Part shown: piece after piece, positions 1 through 7,884 of the stretch
Numbering within the stretch: the stretch's first letter is position 1
How the letters are laid out: each line of letters opens with the position of its first letter
From: Gemmatimonadota bacterium
GTDB lineage: Bacteria; Gemmatimonadota; Gemmatimonadetes; Gemmatimonadales; Gemmatimonadaceae
NCBI GenBank assembly: GCA_003134685.1
Contig: PLCA01000004.1
Coordinates: 1 to 32,096, forward strand
Direction of reading: 5' to 3'
DNA: 32,096 bases
Made by a program: the position numbers and the translations under genes
Notes under the pieces: model-generated
Database searches by the model: none
What the model was told of the DNA's origin: nothing
Seen by the model: the letters and a program-made list of their open reading frames with translations, nothing else

Positions 1-140
1 GAGTTCGGCTTCTTCGGTGTGGTGGTGTAAACGCGGGTGCAGACTCCACGCTTCTGGGGATTCGACTTGAGCGCGGGCGCTTTTTCCTTCTTCTGGACGT
101 CGCGGCGGCTCTGACGTACGAGCTGATTGATTGTCGGCAT
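1..140 (-). CDS. rpsL: 30S ribosomal protein S12 (N-terminal part, cut by window edge)
   Basis: The minus-strand frame starting at the ATG at 138-140 reads [20 protein letters not shown] and continues with the S12 signature [21 protein letters not shown]12 is a small-subunit protein at the decoding centre that takes part in tRNA selection. About 46 codons are present; the rest, including the loop where streptomycin-resistance changes occur, lies beyond the left edge. No strong Shine-Dalgarno sequence is visible, but the start agrees exactly with the family N-terminus. A sigma70-like promoter lies about 70 nt upstream. In many bacteria this gene follows rpoC directly; here about 19 kb of other genes separates them. 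Confidence 0.97.
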   Translation of the reverse strand, partial: MPTINQLVRQSRRDVQKKEKAPALKSNPQKRGVCTRVYTTTPKKPN

Positions 141-207
141 TACTTGTTGTTGAACGACCGGTTTCAAGGTGCTAAGTCTGCAGGATTCCAAGGCAGACCA
201 GCCTATA

Positions 208-236
208 AAGTTAGGCGGGCATGGTACTTATGTCAA
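208..236 (-). promoter_or_regulatory. Sigma70-type promoter for rpsL
   Basis: On the minus strand a perfect -35 box TTGACA (231-236) is separated by 17 nt from a -10-like TAACTT (208-213). Transcription would begin near position 200 and give a leader of about 60 nt before the rpsL ATG at 140. The position, spacing and orientation fit a main promoter for the ribosomal operon running off the left edge. Confidence 0.65.
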
Positions 237-393
237 CGTAGACAGCGCCCATTTCCGCCCAGAGGGGATGCTCGCGCGCATTGCGCGGCGACGCCGCTCG
301 CCGAATGAGATGCCTCTCGACGCGGCTTGGTCCATGCAACACATTCCATTATTCGTTGCGACATGGCGCCGCGACGTTGGCGTCGGAGAGAAT

Positions 394-804
394 ATGGTAG
401 GCCGTCGCACTACGCTCGCCTCGTATTTCATCGTTTGCACCCTCCTTCTGGCGTGCGCGAGCCGACATCCAGTGATCCAGGACTCCCTGGCCGCAGCGCC
501 ACCGGAAACAACCGCCCCGGAACCCGTCGTCCTCGAGGTCGAGAATCACAACTGGGCGGATGTCGTCCTCTATGTTCTGCACGACGGGGTTGAAACCCGG
601 TTCACGCAGGTGGCGGCGGCTCACAATGTTTCGATCGAGATCCCGGCCCGTCTACAGGGACAAATGGGCATGATTCGCATTGCTGCCCGCCGGATCGGAG
701 GCACCGACAGCTACCTGTCGCAAGCGATCTCTCTGCGCGGGAGCTCCGCGGTTCGATTGACGATCGAGAGCAGCCTCAATCATTCGAGCGTGGGAGTCTG
801 GTAG
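394..804 (+). CDS. Small lipoprotein, unknown function
   Basis: A 136-residue protein. The reading frame stays open upstream to 169, but the ATG at 394 is preferred because it gives a textbook lipoprotein signal: MVGRR, a hydrophobic stretch, then the lipobox LLLAC with the lipidated Cys at residue 21. A GGAGAG motif lies 3 nt upstream. A Pro/Thr/Glu-rich linker follows. After it comes a compact domain of about 90 residues beginning VEVENHNWADVVLYV, which looks all-beta. Similar short lipoproteins recur in Gemmatimonadota as far as I recall, but no function is known to me. It points toward plsB and away from rpsL, so the 253-nt gap with rpsL should hold promoters for both directions. Confidence 0.75.
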   Translation: MVGRRTTLASYFIVCTLLLACASRHPVIQDSLAAAPPETTAPEPVVLEVENHNWADVVLYVLHDGVETRFTQVAAAHNVSIEIPARLQGQMGMIRIAARRIGGTDSYLSQAISLRGSSAVRLTIESSLNHSSVGVW

Positions 805-879
805 TTAACCCGATCGACTAAGGCGGACATCGTTGCCGGGCGTTGCTTCCACGCGCGGTGCGGTGTTGCGGCGGCGGTC

Positions 880-2346
880 CTAAAAAGCGCGCACGGTGCC
901 GGCGGCGAGCGCGGGGAGCTGATCGCGCTCACGAACTCCTTCCGCGAACGGTCCGAGCAGGTGGCTGATGCTGTTCGCGTAGTAGCTCACGAGCGGACGG
1001 TTACCCGGTAGCACCGAATATCCGGCGCCCACTCTCACTAGGATCCGTCGCATTTTCAGCATACGCCACGCGCGGTCGAAGATCTCTTCGACGCTTCCCT
1101 CGCGATGGATCACGCGCGCATTGAGCTCGCGCAGCACGTCGCGCATCTCGCCCATGCGCGCGAGCAGCTTCTCGTGCGAGATGAAATCGCCGTCGAAGCT
1201 CTGGATCGCCGCGCAGGCGAGAGTCACCGGCGTGACGGGAATGATCGCGGCGATTCTATCGATGACCGAGTCGGACAGTGCCTGAACCCGCGCCAGACGC
1301 TCCGTACGCTCGATCGCGAACAATCCTCCCGTCTCGCGCTCCTGCTGCTCGAGCCAGGGCGCCAGCGGAAATGGCTCTCCGATCACGACCGACGCGCGCC
1401 CGTATCGTCTCCATCTTCGCGCGACGAGACGCGCCATGTTCCACCACACGTAGCGCACCACCTCCCCCAACTGAGCGCGCCGCGGCGGACGCTTCCCGCC
1501 CTCACGCGCATCCAGCTCGCGCAGCAGCGAGCGGTCTTCCAGCACGCGATCGTAATTGATTGCCACCGGCACGACGTAGAGACGCCGCCGCATCGACGGC
1601 TCACGGGCAACGCCGAGCACATAGTCGAGGAGCCCGATCTTCGCCTTCCCCAGCTTTCCGTCGCGGCTCAATCCGCCCTCGAGGAATATTCCCTGCGTCA
1701 CGCCATTGCGGGTGATGAGCTGCACGTACCGCTCGAGCACGGTGTGATAGAGCTTCTCCCGGTATTTTCGGCGGATGAAATACGCGCCGAACGATTTGAA
1801 GATGTACTCCAGAGGAAAGGTTCGCGCCCACTCGCCGACGGCGTACGAGATCGCCACCTGCCCCGAGAGCACGTATCCGACGAGCACGTAGTCGGCGTTT
1901 GATCTGTGATTCATCAGGTAGATCACGATCGCGTCGCGCGGGAGCGTGCCCTGCGATGGGCGCCCGGCGTACTCTGCCGACACTTTATAGAAGAAGTTCA
2001 GCAGCACTCGACTGACGACGAGGCCGATCTTGTAGTACGTGAGGATGTTGAAGAACGGCACGATCTCATCGATGTACACTTCGACCCGGCTCCATGCCTT
2101 TCCTTCGTCCATGGAGTTCTCGGCGGCGTGTTCCCTCACGGCCTGCGCGATTGCCTCGTCCGCGAGAAGAGTCTCCCTGATGAACGGCTTCTTCGTGAGC
2201 TTGAAGCGGTCGATGCGGGAGCGGGAGCGGTGAAGCGCGCGGAGGGCGATGCGCGTAGCGCCCAGGCGCACGACGATCGTCGCGACCAGAGCGGTGAGAA
2301 GAGTGACTCCGAGAATCCACGCGGCGGGCGCCATGACGGAGGTCAA
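880..2346 (-). CDS. PlsB-like glycerol-3-phosphate acyltransferase
   Basis: A 488-residue protein of the glycerolipid acyltransferase superfamily, expected at the cytoplasmic membrane, transferring a fatty acyl group to the sn-1 position of glycerol-3-phosphate or a related acceptor. The four family blocks are visible in order: the HX4D catalytic motif NHRSNADY (H147, D152), GAYFIRRKY (about 187-195), FLEGGLSRDGK (221-231), and VVPVAINYDRVLE (258-270). The N-terminus carries one hydrophobic segment (about 8-30). The protein is much shorter than E. coli PlsB (807 residues), lacking most of its flanking parts, so a plain 1-acyl-glycerol-phosphate acyltransferase role is possible. The HRSNADY and SRDGK blocks resemble PlsB more than PlsC. 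The longest frame starts at TTG 2344-2346, with GGGA just upstream; ATG at 2332-2334 is the alternative start. Confidence 0.85.
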   Translation of the reverse strand: MTSVMAPAAWILGVTLLTALVATIVVRLGATRIALRALHRSRSRIDRFKLTKKPFIRETLLADEAIAQAVREHAAENSMDEGKAWSRVEVYIDEIVPFFNILTYYKIGLVVSRVLLNFFYKVSAEYAGRPSQGTLPRDAIVIYLMNHRSNADYVLVGYVLSGQVAISYAVGEWARTFPLEYIFKSFGAYFIRRKYREKLYHTVLERYVQLITRNGVTQGIFLEGGLSRDGKLGKAKIGLLDYVLGVAREPSMRRRLYVVPVAINYDRVLEDRSLLRELDAREGGKRPPRRAQLGEVVRYVWWNMARLVARRWRRYGRASVVIGEPFPLAPWLEQQERETGGLFAIERTERLARVQALSDSVIDRIAAIIPVTPVTLACAAIQSFDGDFISHEKLLARMGEMRDVLRELNARVIHREGSVEEIFDRAWRMLKMRRILVRVGAGYSVLPGNRPLVSYYANSISHLLGPFAEGVRERDQLPALAAGTVRAF

Positions 2347-2388
2347 GATCCCATGATGCGCGTGTCCGTCGCGCTCGAGCCCCTTACA

Positions 2389-2790
2389 TCAATGGCTCGG
2401 TCCCACCGAAATCGCGTGGAAAGTAACAACGAGGTCGTCGCCTTGCTTGACCGTTACTTGCTTGTCGTTGGTTTCACCGACGGCGAGCTGATTATTCGTC
2501 ATAAAGCTTACGTGGATGTAATAGTCTCCCGCGACAACTCCACCTTCGTTCGCACCGAACACCGCGATCCCGTCACTGCTGGTGGACCCCGCACGCCACA
2601 AAAGCGTGCCGCCCCCGATCAGCTTGTAAAGATCCGCGTTGGCTCCCTGGATTCCCACATTGTTCGCATCGACTACCTTTGCCGATAGTTTGCCGACCGC
2701 CGTCACCGCGGTAGAGTTGCCGCACGCCAGAGACGCAAGGGCACATGCGAAGGCAGCGACAGCGACGATCCGTAGACGGGTTCCTTTCAT
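2389..2790 (-). CDS. Lipoprotein with a prealbumin-like beta domain, paralog A
   Basis: A 133-residue protein with a Lys/Arg N-terminus, a hydrophobic core and the lipobox ASLAC (Cys23). The mature part begins GKLSAKVVDANNVGIQGA and continues with LYKL, a Gly-Ile-Ala-Val turn, GDYYIHVS and a C-terminal VVTFHAI strand. This is the pattern of a carboxypeptidase-regulatory or transthyretin-like beta sandwich. It is about half identical to the next gene upstream (2846-3274), so the two are a tandem duplication. It is probably exported and anchored to a membrane; no enzyme motif is visible. The gene lies 55 nt after its paralog and 42 nt before the acyltransferase, all on the same strand, so co-transcription is plausible. 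Confidence 0.75.
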   Translation of the reverse strand: MKGTRLRIVAVAAFACALASLACGNSTAVTAVGKLSAKVVDANNVGIQGANADLYKLIGGGTLLWRAGSTSSDGIAVFGANEGGVVAGDYYIHVSFMTNNQLAVGETNDKQVTVKQGDDLVVTFHAISVGPSH

Positions 2791-2845
2791 ATACGGCGAG
2801 CCGGAAGCAGGGTGGGGTATGAATATCTTACCATAGTTGGCGCCC

Positions 2846-3274
2846 TCATGGCGAAATTTTTGCGCTCGCCGGAATTCTCATGGGAAGCCTGGCCACTACC
2901 CGGAACGTGACGACCGTGTCGTCCCCGGCCTTGATTGTCACAGGTCGATCATTGGTCTCGCCGGGAGCGAGCTTGTGCCACGTCCTATCGCTGATGTTAA
3001 TCACGTAGTCACCTTCGATCACTCCACCATTCTTCGCCCCGAGAACAGCGATCCCGGCGCTGTCGGTCGAGCTCGCCCTCCAGTAGACCTTCCCCGATGG
3101 CGTCAGTTTGTAGAGGTCCACGGCCGCCAGGCGAACCGGCTTATTCTGCGCGTCGATCACCCGAACAGACAGCTTTCCAAGGGGATACTTAGTACTCAGC
3201 CGGCTACAGCCCATAGTCGCAAGCAGCACGACCAGTGCAGCGTGAACGGCAATTCGCCGATGAACAACCCGCAT
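2846..3274 (-). CDS. Lipoprotein with a prealbumin-like beta domain, paralog B
   Basis: A 142-residue paralog of the neighbouring lipoprotein. The ATG at 3272-3274 is chosen because a GGAGG lies 7 nt upstream; the codon before it is a TTG that would extend the frame by one residue. The signal ends LLATMGC (Cys23), a slightly unusual lipobox with Thr at -3. The mature domain carries GKLSVRVIDAQNKPV, DLYKL, WRASSTDSAGIAVLGA, EGDYVINIS and PGETNDRPVTI, matching paralog A block for block. The C-terminus extends about a dozen residues further with a basic/proline tail. The role is unknown; an envelope-located beta-sandwich protein is the most that can be said. Confidence 0.78.
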   Translation of the reverse strand: MRVVHRRIAVHAALVVLLATMGCSRLSTKYPLGKLSVRVIDAQNKPVRLAAVDLYKLTPSGKVYWRASSTDSAGIAVLGAKNGGVIEGDYVINISDRTWHKLAPGETNDRPVTIKAGDDTVVTFRVVARLPMRIPASAKISP

Positions 3275-3405
3275 CAATAACCTCCAATAATGTCGCCAAC
3301 TGGACTACATCTTCGGTAAAATACTAGGCATTTCATACCGGACGGAATATGGAAAGGCGGGGATCAGCGAGTTTACTGACGGTCGTTCGATCGTAGAGCC
3401 CACCG

Positions 3406-5229
3406 ATGCCTAGCGGCTACGTACTGGGCATTTCCGCTTTCTATCACGACAGCGCGGCATGCCTGCTCTCCGGCGAAACGATCGTGGCGGCGGCACAGGA
3501 AGAGCGATTTACCCGCGTGAAGGGTGACGAACGATTTCCTCGGCACGCCGCGCGGTATTGCCTTGCCGAAGCTGGTATTCCTGCATCAGAGCTGGACGCG
3601 GTCGTCTTCTACGAAAAGCCGTTGCTGAAATTCGAGCGGCTCATCGAGACGTATCTCGACATCGCCCCCCACGGACTCGATTCTTTTCGCCGCGCCGGAC
3701 CCCTCTGGATGAAGGAGCGTCTTCACGTCGAGCGCGCTATCCGCTCCGGACTGGAAGGCTACAAGGGAAAGCTGTTGTACACCGAGCACCACGAATCACA
3801 CGCCGCGAGCGCGTATTACCCGTCACCGTTCGACGAGGCGGCGATACTCACCATCGATGGAGTCGGTGAATGGGCGACCGCCACGATCGGTGTAGGGCGA
3901 GGGGCGGAGCTTGAGCTGTTGGAGGAGATGCGCTTTCCCGATTCGCTCGGACTGCTCTATTCCGCGTTTACGTATCACGCCGGCTTCAAGGTGAACAGCG
4001 GCGAATACAAGCTGATGGGGCTCGCCCCGTTCGGACAACCGCGATATGTCGACCGAATCTATTCCAACCTCTTGAAACTGGGCGACGATGGGTCGTTCGA
4101 GCTCGATCAACGTTTCTTCGACTACCGCGGCGGGTTGCGAATGACGAATCGGAGATTCGATCGATTGTTCGACGGGCCACCCCGACACCCGGACGGTCCG
4201 CTTTCTCAACGCGAAATGGATCTCGCGTGTTCCGTTCAGCAGGTTTGCGAAGACGTTGTGCTTCGCATCGCGAAACACACTCACGAACGAACGGCCCTCC
4301 CCAATTTGTGCATGGCCGGCGGAGTTGCGCTGAACGCAGTCGCCAATGGCCGCCTACTGCGAGAAGGACCTTTTGACCACGTCTGGGTCCAGCCGGCCGC
4401 CGGTGACGCCGGTGGCGCGCTCGGCGCTGCGTTTGTCGCGGCGCACAAATACTTTGGACAGCCGAGGAGCCAGCACTCCGGAACCGATTCGATGGAGGCG
4501 GCGCTGCTGGGGCCGGAATTCGACGTCGATGCGATCCGAGCGGAGCTTCGCGCGGCTGGTGCCGAATATGAAGAAGTCGACGACTCCGGACCCGAGGACC
4601 ACGCGGCGGCGATGATAGAAGAGGGAAAGATCGTCGGGTGGTTCCAGGGCCGCATGGAGTTCGGCCCGAGGGCGCTGGGCGCCCGAAGCATCCTCGCCGA
4701 TGCGCGAGAGCCCGGCATGCAGTCGCGGCTCAACCAAAAGATCAAGTTTCGCGAGGGCTTTCGTCCCTTCGCGCCCAGCATCCTTCGCGAACGCGCCTCG
4801 GAATATTTCGACATCGAGCATGCGTCTCCATACATGACGTTCGTTGTGCCCGTCTCAGAGGCGCGTCGATTACCCGCTGGAAGCAGCTACGTGACGGGGC
4901 TGGAGCGCGTCGCAGAGATACGGTCGGAGATTCCGGCCGTCACGCATCTCGACTACTCAGCCCGCGTACAGACCGTTGCCCGCGAGGAGAGTCCCATGTT
5001 TCATCGATTGCTATCTGCATTCGCCAACCGGACGGGTTGTCCGCTGGTCGTGAACACTTCCTTCAACGTTCGCGGCGAGCCAATCGTCTGTAGTCCCGCG
5101 GACGCTTTTGCGTGCTTCGCTCGAACTGCGATCGACGCACTCATAGTTGGTCCCTTCGTGGTGCGCCGAGAAATGCAGACTGCCTCGTCTCTCGCGGCCG
5201 CGGGATCTGCGGTGGTCAGCCGCGATTGA
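3406..5229 (+). CDS. O-carbamoyltransferase, NodU/CmcH/TobZ/SxtI family
   Basis: A 607-residue protein with both domains of the family. The N-terminal ASKHA/Kae1-like domain (about 5-350) contains GISAFYHDSAACL (His14), the metal-site block EHHESHAASA (H128, H132) and ILTIDGVGE (D151). The C-terminal domain (about 390-600) contains GWFQGRMEFGPRALGARSIL and VVNTSFNVRGEPIV. In characterised members carbamoyl phosphate and ATP give carbamoyl-adenylate in the Kae1-like site, and the carbamoyl group then passes to a hydroxyl of the acceptor. The acceptor here cannot be read from the sequence. The TGA stop overlaps the TTG start of the SxtJ-like gene, and a DUF5989-like gene follows, so all three form one operon. 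It is divergent from the lipoprotein pair to its left. Length is normal for the family and no key block is missing. Confidence 0.95.
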   Translation: MPSGYVLGISAFYHDSAACLLSGETIVAAAQEERFTRVKGDERFPRHAARYCLAEAGIPASELDAVVFYEKPLLKFERLIETYLDIAPHGLDSFRRAGPLWMKERLHVERAIRSGLEGYKGKLLYTEHHESHAASAYYPSPFDEAAILTIDGVGEWATATIGVGRGAELELLEEMRFPDSLGLLYSAFTYHAGFKVNSGEYKLMGLAPFGQPRYVDRIYSNLLKLGDDGSFELDQRFFDYRGGLRMTNRRFDRLFDGPPRHPDGPLSQREMDLACSVQQVCEDVVLRIAKHTHERTALPNLCMAGGVALNAVANGRLLREGPFDHVWVQPAAGDAGGALGAAFVAAHKYFGQPRSQHSGTDSMEAALLGPEFDVDAIRAELRAAGAEYEEVDDSGPEDHAAAMIEEGKIVGWFQGRMEFGPRALGARSILADAREPGMQSRLNQKIKFREGFRPFAPSILRERASEYFDIEHASPYMTFVVPVSEARRLPAGSSYVTGLERVAEIRSEIPAVTHLDYSARVQTVAREESPMFHRLLSAFANRTGCPLVVNTSFNVRGEPIVCSPADAFACFARTAIDALIVGPFVVRREMQTASSLAAAGSAVVSRD

Positions 5230-5639
5230 TTCCGACTCAGAGTAGCACCGACGGGGCGCTCACGGACAAGAACAACATCCGCGAAGGTCGGATCTTCGCC
5301 CTCACAGTCGCCGGTGGGTTTCTGGTCCTCGCGCTTTTGGCGATGCGGAGGGGCGGGTACAGAGTTGAAGCCGCTGCGTTTTCCGTGTCGGCGATTGGAG
5401 TCCTGGCCGCGCTACTGATTCCCGGGCGGCTCGGACCCGCAAGACGCGCATGGATGAAACTCGGCGAAGCAATCGGCTACGTGACTACCCCTATCCTCAT
5501 GGCAATCGTCTATTATGTGTTCCTGACGCCGATCGCCATCGTGAGGCGACTGGGCCGACGACGCGAGCCGGCGAAGGATTCACGTTGGCATCAGCGCCCG
5601 CCACTCCCGCCAAGGGAGCGCATGGAGCGCCAGTTCTAG
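5226..5639 (+). CDS. SxtJ-like membrane protein
   Basis: A protein of about 137 residues with two or three hydrophobic segments: FALTVAGGFLVLALLAM, FSVSAIGVLAALLIPG, and YVTTPILMAIVYYVFLTPIA. A short basic, Pro-rich tail follows. The pattern with LGPARRAWMKLGEAIGYVTTPI is what I associate with the SxtJ family found beside carbamoyltransferases. The frame is open from 5112, but the upstream part overlaps the carbamoyltransferase gene. The start is placed at the TTG at 5226-5228, which shares 3 nt with the preceding stop and suggests translational coupling; no strong ribosome site is visible. Function is unknown. Its constant pairing with carbamoyltransferases suggests an accessory membrane subunit. 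Confidence 0.75.
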   Translation: MIPTQSSTDGALTDKNNIREGRIFALTVAGGFLVLALLAMRRGGYRVEAAAFSVSAIGVLAALLIPGRLGPARRAWMKLGEAIGYVTTPILMAIVYYVFLTPIAIVRRLGRRREPAKDSRWHQRPPLPPRERMERQF

Positions 5640-5652
5640 TGGAGGTCGGATA

Positions 5653-5805
5653 GTGCTAAGCGTAGTCAGAGAGCTTTGGGGGTTCATGCGCGAGAGAAAG
5701 AAACTCTGGCTGGCACCCATTATTGTAGTCCTGGTCGTGATCAGTGGACTTCTATTTATCGCCCAGGGCACCGCGCTGGCGCCATTCATCTACTCCATCT
5801 TCTGA
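5653..5805 (+). CDS. DUF5989/SxtK-like single-pass membrane protein
   Basis: A 50-residue gene. It starts at GTG 5653-5655, with a strong GGAGGT 6 nt upstream at 5641-5646, and ends at TGA 5803-5805. The protein reads LSVVRELWGFMRERKKLW, then a single transmembrane stretch (about 20-38), then AQGTALAPFIYSIF. The WxFMRERKK...ALAPFIY pattern is what I recall for DUF5989 proteins, which sit beside SxtJ and carbamoyltransferase genes. It begins 13 nt after the SxtJ-like gene in the same operon. The role is unknown; a small scaffold or regulator of the membrane protein is a guess. Confidence 0.85.
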   Translation: MLSVVRELWGFMRERKKLWLAPIIVVLVVISGLLFIAQGTALAPFIYSIF

Positions 5806-5816
5806 TCAGATCGAGA

Positions 5817-5858
5817 GTACCGCATTCCCGGCGGAAGCCGCGATAACCAACGCGGTAC
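5817..5858. terminator. Inverted repeat between convergent genes
   Basis: GTACCGC (5817-5823) and GCGGTAC (5852-5858) are perfect inverted repeats enclosing a smaller CGGC/GCCG hairpin (about 5829-5840). The structure fills the 56-nt gap between the convergent DUF5989-like gene and the SGNH hydrolase gene. Position favours a shared terminator, but there is no T-run on either side. Confidence 0.35.
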
Positions 5859-5861
5859 GCG

Positions 5862-7763
5862 CTACTGTTGCAATCCGAGAATCCTGAGTAGCTCTGGCAA
5901 CCTTGGATATCCGGGTGCGAGTCGGGCAAGGCGCAGCGCTGTTTCTCGCGCAGCCGCAAGGTTCCGCGTCACTCCGTAGGAGAGGGTGAGCTGATAGAGT
6001 ATTTCGGGTTGCGCGGGCTCGAGGGCGAGTGACTGCTCGAAGTACGAGATGGCGCGCAACGGTTCGCGCTTTTGCGCCGCGCGCGTACCAAGGACGTTCA
6101 GCGCCGCCGGCGTCGGACGAATTGCCACCGCACGTCCGAGGGCTGTCTCCGCTTCGGCTGTCTTTCCCGCGCGTCCCAGGGCGCGCGCGGTCAAAAGCCA
6201 GGGCTCGCTGTTGAAGGGCGCGTCACGAGCGAGGCCCGCGTACTCCGCGACGGCGGAGTCGAATTGCATTCTGCGCTCGTAGTCGCCACCCAACCGGAGC
6301 TTCGCCAATTCCCAGCGCGCTCCGGCCGAGACCCCGAATGCCAGGCTGTCGAGCAGACTTGTGGGAGTGTAGTGGCCTCGATAGTCAACCTGTTGAGACA
6401 CCGGAACGAAGGGCCAGCGTGATTTCAGTGTGCGCGTGGTGTGATATGCGATTCGCTCGTCAAAGGGAGTCAGCTCGGTGCCCCGAGCGTATTCGTTCCA
6501 CGAGCGGAGACGCGTGGTGTCAGCCTCCCTCCCAAGCAATCCGCTCCGGAGCAGCGACTCGAAGAATACGCGTCCCATTAGAGCTTGCCCGGCGCGCGTT
6601 GGATGAACGTGCTCGAGAAAAATGTTTGAGCCCGGAGCACCGCCGGGCGACGCCGCCGCGAAAGCTTCAGTTACGGGAACGTACATCGCCCCGGTGCGCG
6701 TGCTGACGCGCCTGATAATACGGTTGAACTCACTCGGCGCGCGAAATCTCACGACGTCCAAGTCTCTCGCGCGAGTGAAGAGCCTGTCCGCAAGGGCGCT
6801 GTCTCCAGCGACGAAAGCAGCACGGCCCGCCGCGAATGTGCTGTCGGCCGAGACGGGCGCCGCGTTTGCGTCAGCTGCGAAGGGTGGCTGATCTCTCAGA
6901 TTGCTCGCGAGACTTCCCACAAAAATTGGAATCCCTTTGCGTTTGAAGAGCCGACAAATGGCGTCCAGGTTGCTCTCGAACTGGTGCGCGCCGGCCTCAT
7001 AGCGACTGCCCCCGAGAGGAATTTGCCGGTCGCGAGCCAGAATCTCCATGAGGCTTGCTGCCTCCAGACCACCTTGGGGTTTCCCCCGCGCCATCACTCG
7101 CGCGATACCGTTCCTTAGCGCAAGAACCAACCGAACACGGATAAGCCGCATGTAGAGACGAACGGCCGTCACCCCGCCAGGAACTGTGACGCGCGACGCC
7201 GCTCCGAGTGCGCCGTAGTATTCGTTGTGGCCGGCATAGATGAGCACGGCGTCGGGACGCTGTGCCGCTACTTCTTCCGCCATGTCGAGCAGGGCGAAGC
7301 TATTCGTTGCCGCGATGGCCAGATTGATGACTTCCACCGAGTCTCGCGGGAGCACGTCTCGAAGCACGTCCGCGAGCAGGCGTGAGAATTCTACGTTCCG
7401 CGGGTACGGAAAACCGGCGGCAGCTGATTCTCCCATCACAAAGACTCGAAAACCATGCTTGGGCTTCTCACGGGCAAAAGGCTCATGTGCCGGCGCAGGG
7501 GGATTATCGATGCCTGAAAACCAACGCTCGCCGACTGACCGGTTGGCAACCAGATAGTCACCTTCGATCGCCGTAGCACGAATGAAAAGCGGGAGCCCGT
7601 CGTTCGGGTTGGCGAGGCGCAATCCTACTTCGATGCCGCCAAGCACCAGAAGCGGCAAGGCGAGCGTCACGCCGAGGAGAAGAGCGTATCTTCGCCTTGA
7701 GAGATTGCTAGCCACTGAAGGGGAAACGGAGGGAGGAGCCTTGCTCCTATCGCGACGATTCAC
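5862..7763 (-). CDS. Membrane-anchored SGNH/GDSL hydrolase with C-terminal TPR-like repeats
   Basis: A 633-residue protein from a GTG start. It has a basic N-terminus, one transmembrane helix (about 26-46), then an SGNH esterase domain in the periplasm. SGNH blocks are visible: VMGESAAAGFPYP with nucleophile Ser113, YAGHNEYYG with Asn180, and EHVHPTRAG with E384/H387. The region between blocks carries Arg/Ala-rich stretches (about 200-260). From about 490 to the end are degenerate TPR-like helical repeats, for example AVAEYAGLARDAPFNSEPWL and AISYFEQSLALEPAQPEILY. Such enzymes usually remove or transfer acyl groups on sugars or polymers; the substrate here is unknown. It converges on the carbamoyltransferase operon, recalling the GDSL-lipase gene sxtL beside sxtIJK. 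No clear ribosome site is seen before the GTG. Confidence 0.88.
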   Translation of the reverse strand: MNRRDRSKAPPSVSPSVASNLSRRRYALLLGVTLALPLLVLGGIEVGLRLANPNDGLPLFIRATAIEGDYLVANRSVGERWFSGIDNPPAPAHEPFAREKPKHGFRVFVMGESAAAGFPYPRNVEFSRLLADVLRDVLPRDSVEVINLAIAATNSFALLDMAEEVAAQRPDAVLIYAGHNEYYGALGAASRVTVPGGVTAVRLYMRLIRVRLVLALRNGIARVMARGKPQGGLEAASLMEILARDRQIPLGGSRYEAGAHQFESNLDAICRLFKRKGIPIFVGSLASNLRDQPPFAADANAAPVSADSTFAAGRAAFVAGDSALADRLFTRARDLDVVRFRAPSEFNRIIRRVSTRTGAMYVPVTEAFAAASPGGAPGSNIFLEHVHPTRAGQALMGRVFFESLLRSGLLGREADTTRLRSWNEYARGTELTPFDERIAYHTTRTLKSRWPFVPVSQQVDYRGHYTPTSLLDSLAFGVSAGARWELAKLRLGGDYERRMQFDSAVAEYAGLARDAPFNSEPWLLTARALGRAGKTAEAETALGRAVAIRPTPAALNVLGTRAAQKREPLRAISYFEQSLALEPAQPEILYQLTLSYGVTRNLAAARETALRLARLAPGYPRLPELLRILGLQQ

Positions 7764-7792
7764 TCAGAGCGGTAGAAACGTGAACTGGTGAT

Positions 7793-7821
7793 TTGACAAG
7801 CTCCGGGGCTAAGGGTAGGTA
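7793..7821 (+). promoter_or_regulatory. Candidate promoter for the lipoprotein at 7885
   Basis: A perfect TTGACA (7793-7798) is followed after 17 nt by TAGGTA (7816-7821), a weak -10 match, with a TATAT just beyond. It sits in the 121-nt divergent gap and would give a leader of about 55 nt. Confidence 0.45.
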
Positions 7822-7884
7822 TATGGTAAGCGGCCGCCTGACAATGTCGAGTGGCATCATTCTCCAACTTCAGGAAGCGAGACT

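Noticed and set aside
169-393. An upstream extension of the lipoprotein frame at 394
   Set aside because: The extension would place about 75 residues before the lipoprotein signal and would cross the rpsL promoter. The ATG at 394 has a ribosome site and begins the signal peptide.
3406-7763. A saxitoxin biosynthesis cluster
   Set aside because: Only the carbamoyltransferase, SxtJ-like, DUF5989-like and SGNH genes match; none of the polyketide, amidinotransferase or oxygenase genes of that pathway are present, and these four families occur outside toxin producers.
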